Assembly: GCA_964434535.1 (NCBI GenBank)
Contig: CAYSWA010000032.1
Location: 1-24,352, forward strand
Source: SM23-32 sp964434535
GTDB lineage: Bacteria > Planctomycetota > Brocadiia > SM23-32
DNA: 24,352 bases
Direction of reading: 5' to 3'
Shown here: positions 6,022 to 12,520 of the stretch, in pieces
Layout: each line of letters opens with the position of its first letter
Position numbering within the stretch: position 1 is the stretch's first letter
The notes under the pieces: generated by a model
Databases searched by the model: none
What the model saw: only the letters and a program-made list of their open reading frames with translations
What the model was told of the DNA's origin: nothing
Program-made: the position numbers and the translations under genes

Positions 6022-8406
6022 TCAGGGCCGGCAGAAGGGCTCGGAGAGGTCGGCGGTGGCCGCCGCGCCGGGCTCGGCCGAAAGCGAGATGCGCACGCGG
6101 CAGTCCTCGAGCGTCAACCGGTAGCGGGCGGCCTGCCGGCCGTCGAAGAGCACGACGACGAGGCCGTCGTTGAAGTCGTATTCGAGCGTCAGCTCGCGCC
6201 CGGCGGTGGCTTCGTCCCCGAAGGCCCCGCGCAGGAGGCCGCCGCCGGGCAACTCATCCTCAGCGCTGGCGAGCCGGGCGTTGTAGCTGCGGCCGTCGAA
6301 GGACAGCTCGAAGCGGCGCTCCTGCCCGTCCACAAGCGAGACGGCGAGCCGCGCGGCGCCCTGCTCGCCGGCGGGAGCGAGCTGCGCCCGGTAGCGCATG
6401 CCGACGGCGAAGCCGCGATTGCGCACCGGGCGCATGGTCTCACGCCAGACGGAGGCCCGGCCGGGCCCCTGCTCTATGTGCAGCCGGAGGGCGCCGTCGG
6501 CCACGCCCTGGCCGGCGCGCTCGTCGGCGCCCTCTCGCCAGAGCCGGCCTGCGAACCCTTTGGACTTGAGCTCTTCGCCGAGGGCGGCGGGATCCTGGGG
6601 CTCGGCGGCGAGGGACTCGAACAGATCGCCCCGCCGCTGCTCGGCGAGCCGCTGCGCCTCCGCGTCGCCGACCTCCATCGCGATCCCGTAATGTTCGAGC
6701 GCCCGTTCGAACTGGCGCCGGGCGTGGTAGGCGGCGGCCAGCTCCACGTGGAGCTGTCCCATCAGGGCAGGCGAAGGGTGGCCGGGCACGGCCTCCTTGC
6801 GCACGGTGCGGAGGAACTCTTCCAGCGCCGCGGCCTCGGCGTGGGTCTGTATCAGATCCCGGGCCCACAAATCGAGCAGATCGCCGATGGCGGAGCCGAT
6901 CAGCTCGCGGGCCTGGGGCTCGTCGCCGGCGCGGGCCTTCAGTTCCCGGCGGGCCTCCAGCGCCTCGGCGAAGCGCCGTTCGCGCACGAGCGGCGACGTC
7001 TCCTCGATTGCCGCCCGCAGCCGGTCCAGCGGCGATCCCTGCCGCCAGCGCCGGGCCACCAGTTCGGAGAGCTCGCGCGTGCGATCCATGCCGGGGAAGA
7101 ACTCCTTGATGCGCTGCAGCGCCACCGCGGCCTCGCGGATCCGGTCCTGCTCCAGCATGCGCACGGCCGCCTGGTAGGACTGCTCGACCAGCGCCCCACG
7201 CGCCCGCGCCAGCGCCTCCTGCCTGCGCGCGCGTGTGAGCGCGTCCAGTTCCGCCTCGTCCATCCCCTTCAGCAGCGTCAGCGCCTGCCAGTGGCGCCCC
7301 GTCTGGGCCGCCTCGGCGGCGAGCTCGACCCTTTCGGCGGGCAGTGCGGGCGGGCTGTAGCCGGCCGGGGCGGCGCCGCCGGCGGCCGCCCCGGCCTCGG
7401 GCCACAGCAGCAAGGTGCAGAACACCCCGAGCGCGGCGATCGCCAGCGCCAGGCCCCAGGAGGCGGGGGCCAGGGCCGCACGCGCCTTCGGCTTCTCGCG
7501 GACCGCCTCCTGCGGCGGGCTGTAGAACATCGAGCCCGGCGTCTGCTGCTCGACCATGGGCGCGCCGCTGACCAGGTGCTGCTGGATCAACTCCAGGTCG
7601 CGCAGCAGCGTCTCGGAGTCGTAGCGCTCCTCCGGGTCCTTGACGAGCATGCGGTCGAGGACGTCGCTCAGGTACTGGGGGATGCTGCTGTCTCGCCGGC
7701 GGGCGGGCATCTGCACCTGCCGGCGGTTGGCGGCGATGTAGTCCTCGGGCTTCTGGGCGTGGAAGGGCTCGTGCCCGGTGAGCAGCTCGTAGGCGACGAC
7801 GCCGAGGCTGAAGATGTCGGTGCGCCCGTCCAGGTTCTGCAGGCGCGTCTGTTCGGGCGAGAGGTACTTCAGCGTGCCCGGGATGCGCCCGGCCATCTCG
7901 TCGCGCACCACGTCGGGCTCGCTGACGTCCTTGGCGATGCCGAAGTCGGTCAGGCGCACGTGGATGGCCCGGTTCGGGTCCTGGTCCAGCAGGATGTTGC
8001 CGGGCTTCACGTCGCGGTGGATGATGCCCTGGTGGTGGACGGCCACCAGGGCGCTGGTGGTCTGACGCAGGATCGTGACCTTGTCCAGCAGGTCGTAATC
8101 GTTCTCCTCGCGCATGCGCTCAAGCAGGCTGACCTCGACGAAGGCCATCGCGTAGTAGTAGGACTCGTCGAGGTAGCCGCTCTCGCGGAACTTGACGATG
8201 TTGGGGTGCTGCACGCTGATGAGCATGCGCACCTCGCGGTCACGCAGCCGCCGGGTGGTCTCGGTGTCGCGGTCCGGGCCGGACGCGAAGATCTTCACCG
8301 CCACGATGCTGCCGTCGTCCTCGTCGCGGGCGCGGTAGACGCTGCCCACGCCGCCGCGCCCGACGTGCTCCAGCAGCGTGTACTTGCCGAGCTTGCTCTG
8401 CTCCAT
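6022..8406 (-). CDS. Transmembrane Ser/Thr protein kinase with exported helical-repeat and beta-rich region
   Basis: This 794-aa Hanks-type kinase is complete in its catalytic core: glycine loop GRGGVGSVY (16-24), K38 in VAVKIF, E58 in helix C, HRDVKPGN (130-137) with catalytic D132, DFG at 154-156, and SPEQ (183-186) closing the activation segment. It is an RD kinase and so is likely activated by loop phosphorylation. One hydrophobic helix at about 315-335 would anchor it. The following 350-590 region is rich in Arg/Glu/Ala helices like TPR repeats. The last 180 residues look beta-rich and resemble a jelly-roll ligand-binding domain, which is inference. If the N-terminus is cytoplasmic, the C-terminal half is a sensor outside the membrane. 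It lies 17 bp after the DUF4438 gene and is probably cotranscribed. Confidence 0.93.
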   Translation of the reverse strand: MEQSKLGKYTLLEHVGRGGVGSVYRARDEDDGSIVAVKIFASGPDRDTETTRRLRDREVRMLISVQHPNIVKFRESGYLDESYYYAMAFVEVSLLERMREENDYDLLDKVTILRQTTSALVAVHHQGIIHRDVKPGNILLDQDPNRAIHVRLTDFGIAKDVSEPDVVRDEMAGRIPGTLKYLSPEQTRLQNLDGRTDIFSLGVVAYELLTGHEPFHAQKPEDYIAANRRQVQMPARRRDSSIPQYLSDVLDRMLVKDPEERYDSETLLRDLELIQQHLVSGAPMVEQQTPGSMFYSPPQEAVREKPKARAALAPASWGLALAIAALGVFCTLLLWPEAGAAAGGAAPAGYSPPALPAERVELAAEAAQTGRHWQALTLLKGMDEAELDALTRARRQEALARARGALVEQSYQAAVRMLEQDRIREAAVALQRIKEFFPGMDRTRELSELVARRWRQGSPLDRLRAAIEETSPLVRERRFAEALEARRELKARAGDEPQARELIGSAIGDLLDLWARDLIQTHAEAAALEEFLRTVRKEAVPGHPSPALMGQLHVELAAAYHARRQFERALEHYGIAMEVGDAEAQRLAEQRRGDLFESLAAEPQDPAALGEELKSKGFAGRLWREGADERAGQGVADGALRLHIEQGPGRASVWRETMRPVRNRGFAVGMRYRAQLAPAGEQGAARLAVSLVDGQERRFELSFDGRSYNARLASAEDELPGGGLLRGAFGDEATAGRELTLEYDFNDGLVVVLFDGRQAARYRLTLEDCRVRISLSAEPGAAATADLSEPFCRP

Positions 8407-8423
8407 GGCTTCCTCGCGGGCGG

Positions 8424-9341
8424 TCAGCCCGGGCCGCCGTCGTCCGAGCCGGGGCGGGCCCGGCCGATGCCCAGGCAGGAGGCGATGTTGGCGCCGGCAT
8501 CCTCCACGGGGATGATCTTGCCCTCGGGGCTGCTCATCAGCGAGGTGATGCCGGGGCCGTGGCCGGCCGTCTTGCAGCAGGTGTGCACGATGACGCCGAT
8601 GCTCATCGCGCCCCGGCGGTAGCTGCGCCCGAAGGTATGGTCGGAGTCCTCGACGGCGACCAGGTCGCCCAGGCGCAGGTCGGCCAGGCCGAGCTCGGCC
8701 ACCACGCCTGCGTCGAAGAGCTGGATGTCGTAGTCGCCCCGCAAGACGTGCTCGCGCCCGAGCCCGCTGCCCATCAGCATGGCCGGGATGCGATGGGTCA
8801 CCCGCACGCGGAGGGCCTCGCCGTCCCGCTGCGGCGCCATGGCCTCCAGCAGCCCGGGCGACATGTTCATCAGGGCGATGTGCGGCAAGTCCAGCAGGCG
8901 CAGGCCGAGCCCGCGCGCGCGGACCTGCACCTTGTCGCCCACCACCAGCTTCTGGAGCGTCGCGTCGGCGAAGTCCACCAGCACGTGCTCGATGCCGCCG
9001 TGCTTGCCGGTGACCACGCCCTCGGCGCCCTTGGCGTCGCCGCTGACCACGCGGGCGACGTTGCCCACGCAGGCGAGCACGTTGAGGGCGGCGTTCGGCT
9101 CCTCCTTGTCGGCCTTGACCGAGACGCCCGGCTCGACGTGGTCAGCCTCCCAGTCCAGCGCGCTGTCGCCGACCTTGCAGTTGTAGGTGATGCCGCCGAC
9201 GCCGGGCAGGATGGAGGGGCGCCCGTCCGGCCCCACGCGCCAGGTGCCCCGGCTGACCGGGGGCGAGATCTCGCCCAGCACAGACTGCTCCACCAGCCGG
9301 TCCTCGGTCGTGCGCAGCGCCTCTGTGCGGTCCGCTGCCAT
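8424..9341 (-). CDS. DUF4438 family protein
   Basis: The 305-aa product matches my recollection of the DUF4438 family, whose Thermotoga member has a solved structure but no known function. Hallmarks are GITYNCKVGDSALDW (50-64), DHVEPGVS (67-74), NVLACVGNVARVVSGDAKGAEG (87-108, conserved pattern) and VTGKHGGIEHVLVDF (110-124). A further stretch HTFGRSYRRGAMSIGVIVH (235-253) contains two histidines. The glycine- and His-rich core suggests a cytoplasmic beta-barrel or metal-binding enzyme, which is not established. The ATG at 9341 was chosen over an upstream start because upstream residues look non-coding and contain a promoter. Its place between an FHA gene and a kinase gene suggests a link to phosphorylation signalling, by context only. 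Confidence 0.8.
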   Translation of the reverse strand: MAADRTEALRTTEDRLVEQSVLGEISPPVSRGTWRVGPDGRPSILPGVGGITYNCKVGDSALDWEADHVEPGVSVKADKEEPNAALNVLACVGNVARVVSGDAKGAEGVVTGKHGGIEHVLVDFADATLQKLVVGDKVQVRARGLGLRLLDLPHIALMNMSPGLLEAMAPQRDGEALRVRVTHRIPAMLMGSGLGREHVLRGDYDIQLFDAGVVAELGLADLRLGDLVAVEDSDHTFGRSYRRGAMSIGVIVHTCCKTAGHGPGITSLMSSPEGKIIPVEDAGANIASCLGIGRARPGSDDGGPG

Positions 9342-9401
9342 GGGCCTGCCGCCTTTCGCCTCTGCGGGGGGCGTGCCGGCATCTGCACGCCGCTGCCACT
9401 G

Positions 9402-9431
9402 AATATACGGCATCGGCGGCGCCGCTGTAAA
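9402..9431 (-). promoter_or_regulatory. Predicted promoter for the DUF4438-kinase pair
   Basis: On the minus strand TTTACA (9426-9431) is followed after 18 bp by TATATT (9402-9407), about 60 bp before the ATG at 9341. The boxes match 5/6 and 5/6 of consensus. They stand out in this G+C-rich gap and suggest the pair can be expressed independently of the FHA gene. Confidence 0.55.
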
Positions 9432-9459
9432 CGCGGCGCGGGACGGCGGCCGGAAGAGG

Positions 9460-10536
9460 TCAGGGAGAGGGGGCCGCTTCGAGTTCGGCGAGGCGCCGAG
9501 CTGCGCGGTCGGCCAGCTCGGGCACTCCGATGCGCTCACGGGCGCTTCGGTAGAGCGCGAGGGCGGCCTCGACCTCGCCCGCTTCGGCCTTCTGGCGCGC
9601 CGCCTTGTCGACGGCCTCGAAGGCGGCGAGCGCGAGCCGCTCGGTGTAATCGCGCCTCTGGCGGATCAGCTCGGCCAGCAGGCCCTCCGGCTCGAGTTGG
9701 TCCAGCCCCTCGTAGGCGGACAGGGCCGCGGCGTAGTCCCCCTCGGCCTCGAGCGCGGGGATGCGCTGGAGCCGCTCCTGGGCCTCGGCCCAGAGCAGCT
9801 CGTTGCGCGCCCGGGCGGCCTGCGCGGCGGCGTCGCTGCGGGGGAAGCCGCGCTGCACGGCGAGCAGCTTCTCGCCGGCCTCGGTTCGGTCGCCGGCCTC
9901 CAGCGCCGCGACGGCCTCTTCGTAGAGCGCCTGCGCCTCGTGCTCGCGCTGCGCCAGTTCGGGGGACTCGGCCCCGGCCCGGCCGTGGGCGTAGGCGAGC
10001 ACGCCCGCCACCACTGCCGCGACCAAGACGGCCACGGCGACCAGGAAGGCGACGTTCAGCTTCACGCTGTGGCGCTTCTCGGCCAGCTCTTCGTGGACGT
10101 GCTCGCGCTCCAGGCGGCTGCGCGCGCGTATCTCCTCCAGCGAGCCGGTCGCCTCGCCGGGCTTGATCAGCTTGCGGTCCATCCCCGCCTCCATGATGGA
10201 CAGGATGGCGCCGTCCTGCTTGACGGTCTCGTCCACCATGTCGAAGCGGAACACCACGGTGGCGAGCCGGATGATGTCGCCCGGCTCGAGCGCCCAGGTC
10301 TCCAGCACGCGCTGGCCGTTGACCAGCGTGCCCTTCTTGCTGTTGAGGTCGCGCAGCTCCCAGCGGCGGTTCACGTAGCCGATCTCGCAGTGGAAGCGGC
10401 TGATGCTGGGGTTGACGACGCGCACGGAGTTGCGGGAGGAGCGCCCGATGGTGGTCACCCGGTTGTCGGGCAGCTTATGAAGGCTGCCCGGCTCGGGGCC
10501 CTGGATCATGATGAGGACGGCTTGCTTGCGCGCCAC
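9460..10536 (-). CDS. FHA-domain membrane protein with helical C-terminal region
   Basis: This 358-aa protein has an N-terminal forkhead-associated domain (about 8-100) that would bind phosphothreonine peptides. Key residues are GRSSRN (31-36), SRFH (46-49), and GTLVNGQRV (69-77) with N73. A linker leads to one membrane helix at about 161-182. The remainder (190-358) is alternating Ala/Glu/Arg helices in the style of TPR repeats, placed outside the membrane if the FHA domain is inside. The GTG at 10536 is preferred because GGGAGGG lies seven to eight bases upstream; the next candidate ATG would cut into the first beta strand. Its architecture mirrors the kinase two genes downstream, so it may read that kinase's phosphorylation state. 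Confidence 0.88.
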   Translation of the reverse strand: MARKQAVLIMIQGPEPGSLHKLPDNRVTTIGRSSRNSVRVVNPSISRFHCEIGYVNRRWELRDLNSKKGTLVNGQRVLETWALEPGDIIRLATVVFRFDMVDETVKQDGAILSIMEAGMDRKLIKPGEATGSLEEIRARSRLEREHVHEELAEKRHSVKLNVAFLVAVAVLVAAVVAGVLAYAHGRAGAESPELAQREHEAQALYEEAVAALEAGDRTEAGEKLLAVQRGFPRSDAAAQAARARNELLWAEAQERLQRIPALEAEGDYAAALSAYEGLDQLEPEGLLAELIRQRRDYTERLALAAFEAVDKAARQKAEAGEVEAALALYRSARERIGVPELADRAARRLAELEAAPSP

Positions 10537-10598
10537 TGCGTCCCTCCCCGGTGCGCGGCCGTGTGGGCGGCCCCCCTTGCCGGCCAGCTACGGGGATC

Positions 10599-10628
10599 AG
10601 GCTAACAGCGGGCCCGGTGGCGTTTCAA
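10599..10628 (-). promoter_or_regulatory. Candidate promoter for the FHA gene
   Basis: On the minus strand TTGAAA (10623-10628) and TAGCCT (10599-10604) are separated by 18 bp, about 63 bp before the GTG at 10536. Confidence 0.35.
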
Positions 10629-10665
10629 CGTCAAGCAGTCTGTTTGCCTCAGACGCCCTTGCTTG

Positions 10666-10791
10666 CGCAACGTGCTCGTGGACCTCGCCAACGAGCCGGC
10701 CGACCGGTGGCCGCACGAGCTGCTCAAGCCGCCGTGCATCCACGAGCTCATTCAGGCCGCGCAGGCCGTGGGGGGGGAGGGGGCGGGTTGA
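10666..10791 (+). pseudogene. Remnant of a glycosidase-like gene
   Basis: One plus-strand frame reads RNVLVDLANEPADRW, then HELLKPPCIHELIQAAQAV before TGA at 10789-10791. NVLVDLANEP resembles the beta-strand and catalytic Asn-Glu pair of clan A cellulase-like TIM-barrel proteins. The following KP..IHELI segment resembles hypothetical glycosidases that I recall from planctomycetes. The frame has no start codon, RBS or N-terminal part and ends early, so I read it as a decayed fragment. Its stop overlaps the -35 box of the next gene's promoter. The match is from memory and short, so the assignment is tentative. Confidence 0.45.
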
Positions 10792-10816
10792 CGATGCTCC
10801 GGGCCGCTCGTAGCAT
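10788..10816 (+). promoter_or_regulatory. Predicted sigma-70 promoter for the GH32-like gene
   Basis: TTGACG (10788-10793), a 17-bp spacer and TAGCAT (10811-10816). Transcription would start near 10823 and give a leader of about 90 nt, longer than for the other genes here. Confidence 0.5.
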
Positions 10817-10912
10817 GCGGTCGGCTACGACGCGGACCTGATCGGGGCTCCGCGCAATCCTGGCGCGGACGCCGGTTCCACGCCCGCGCCCGAAAGGAGG
10901 GACCGGGAACAC

Positions 10913-12463
10913 ATGCTCTATCGCCCGCCGGACGGCGTCCTCTGGGACACCTTCCTCATGCGCGAGGGGGGCTGGTTCCACCTCTTCCACCTGAGGAAAG
11001 GCAAGTGGCTCGGCCACGCGCGGAGCCGCGACCTGCTGCGCTGGCAGCCGCGCCCGCCCGTTGACCTGACCGGCCCGCCGGGGGCATGGAATCAGGACGG
11101 CGCGCCCTGGACCGGCTGCATCGTCCGCCACGAGGGCCGCTTCCACATGCTGGCGGGCGGGCCGGGGCCGGACGGTATCCCGGGCTACGGCATCCTCGTC
11201 TCCGACGACCTGGACCACTGGGAGCAGGTCTCGCCCGAGCCCGTGCTGGCGCCCCGGCCGCCCCACAACGTCCGCGAGCCGAGCGACCTGCACCCGATGC
11301 ACGCCGCCTGGCGCGATCCCTGCATCATCCGCGTCGAGGACCGCTACCACGCCTTCCTGTGCGGGCGATCGCCCGGGTGGTCCGCCGACGACACCGGCGC
11401 GCAGGTGGCGCACCTGCGCTCGCGCGACCTGCGGCGCTGGGAGCCGCTGCCGCCCCTGGCGCGCATCGGGGACCGGGTGCTCTTCGCCGAGGTGCCGGAC
11501 GTGTTCCGCATCGGCCCGTGGTGGTACCTCTGCTTCCTCGACCATGGTTGGGGCGGAACGCGCCTCAACAGCCCCGCCCGCAGCGACATGGCGGGCACGT
11601 TCTACATGAAGAGCCGCTCGCTGGAGGGACCGTACGAGTGGCCCGAGGAGCCCCTTCTGATCGGCTGCGACGGCGACCGGATGGGCCCCTGGGCGGCCCG
11701 GACCCTGGCCCTCGACGCGGAGCGCTGGCTCTACTTCCACCACGCCGGCGACGAGGCGGCCTTCGGGCTGCCCAAGCGGATCGAGCAGTCTGAGGACGGG
11801 GACCTGCGGCTCGGTTACCTGGACCTGACCAGGCCGATCGAGCGGGAGCTGGAGCTCGACCCGGCCGAAGCGCCGGCGCGCGCGAAACCGCATGACCTGG
11901 GACGCTGGACGGAGGCGGACGGCGCCATAGCCGGCCGCGCGGAGGCCACCGGCACCGCCGTAACGATCGCTGACGACGTGGCCGACGCCCGGCTGACCTG
12001 CCGGATCATGGCCGGGGGCGCGGCCCGTGCCGGCGTGGTCGTCCGCTCGCAGGGCCCCGCCGGGAGCGACCTGTTCGAGCAGGAGAGCCGCGGCCTGGCC
12101 GTGTGGCTCGACTTCGAGCGCCAGCGGCTCGTCGCCGAGCGCGGCGCGTGGGTGCCCGGCTTCGGCTGGGGCCGGTTCGTGCTCGACCAGATGGGCCACG
12201 ACGCCACGAGGCGCAACGCGCAGCAGGTGCGCACGGACCTGCCGGCGGGGCAGTGGCTCGGCCTGCGGGTCATGCTGCGCGACCGGTTCCTCGAGGTCTA
12301 CCTGGAGGAGCGCTGGATGCTCACCCTCGACACGGGCGACCACGCAGGGCCCGGCCGCGTCGAGCTGACCATCGAACGGGGCGAGGCCCGGTTCCGGGGC
12401 ATCTCTGTGGCCTCCCTCCCCCCGCTGGCCGACGCCGTCGGGCAAGCGGTGCCCGGCGCTTGA
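10913..12463 (+). CDS. GH32-like glycoside hydrolase (five-bladed propeller plus C-terminal beta-sandwich)
   Basis: This 516-aa protein has the plan of clan GH-J (GH32) enzymes. The N-terminal propeller opens with GVLWDTFLM, where D12 may be the nucleophile. RDP lies at 134-136 in AAWRDPCIIR (transition-state Asp), and EVPD at 193-196 stands where GH32 has ECPD, E193 being the expected acid/base. After about residue 310 a second domain with SRGLAVWLDFERQRLV and RVMLRDRFLEVYLEERW resembles the GH32 C-terminal sandwich. No signal peptide is present. The ATG at 10913 is preceded by AAAGGAGGG. The NDPNG motif of classical invertases is not kept, so the substrate is unlikely to be ordinary fructan; GH43-like activity is the alternative. 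Confidence 0.78.
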   Translation: MLYRPPDGVLWDTFLMREGGWFHLFHLRKGKWLGHARSRDLLRWQPRPPVDLTGPPGAWNQDGAPWTGCIVRHEGRFHMLAGGPGPDGIPGYGILVSDDLDHWEQVSPEPVLAPRPPHNVREPSDLHPMHAAWRDPCIIRVEDRYHAFLCGRSPGWSADDTGAQVAHLRSRDLRRWEPLPPLARIGDRVLFAEVPDVFRIGPWWYLCFLDHGWGGTRLNSPARSDMAGTFYMKSRSLEGPYEWPEEPLLIGCDGDRMGPWAARTLALDAERWLYFHHAGDEAAFGLPKRIEQSEDGDLRLGYLDLTRPIERELELDPAEAPARAKPHDLGRWTEADGAIAGRAEATGTAVTIADDVADARLTCRIMAGGAARAGVVVRSQGPAGSDLFEQESRGLAVWLDFERQRLVAERGAWVPGFGWGRFVLDQMGHDATRRNAQQVRTDLPAGQWLGLRVMLRDRFLEVYLEERWMLTLDTGDHAGPGRVELTIERGEARFRGISVASLPPLADAVGQAVPGA

Positions 12464-12484
12464 GCCTGCCGCCTCCGGCCATGG

Positions 12485-12506
12485 CCGGCCCGCGTGCGCG
12501 GGCCGG
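12485..12506. terminator. Bidirectional hairpin between convergent genes
   Basis: The arms CCGGCCCGCG (12485-12494) and CGCGGGCCGG (12497-12506) are perfect inverted complements around TG. This gives an 8-9 bp G+C stem with a realistic small loop. It lies between the stop codons of the glycosidase (12463) and the symporter (12521). No U-tract follows on either side, so it may be a bidirectional or Rho-assisted terminator. Confidence 0.55.
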
Positions 12507-12520
12507 TCGGCGCAGGACTG

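Larger units (their letters stand above)
10537..10912. other. Divergent intergenic region: two promoters, gene remnant, structured leader
   Basis: This gap separates the minus-strand FHA gene from the plus-strand GH32-like gene. It holds a candidate promoter for each, a broken reading frame resembling part of a glycosidase-like protein (10666-10791), and a leader of about 90 nt before 10913 in which one segment can pair with either of two partners. No intact gene is supported here. Confidence 0.6.

Noticed and set aside
6478..8622. Open frame of 714 codons on the plus strand opposite the kinase
   Set aside because: The kinase on the minus strand has all catalytic motifs. The plus-strand product is low-complexity Leu/Gly/Gln-rich and has no recognisable domain.
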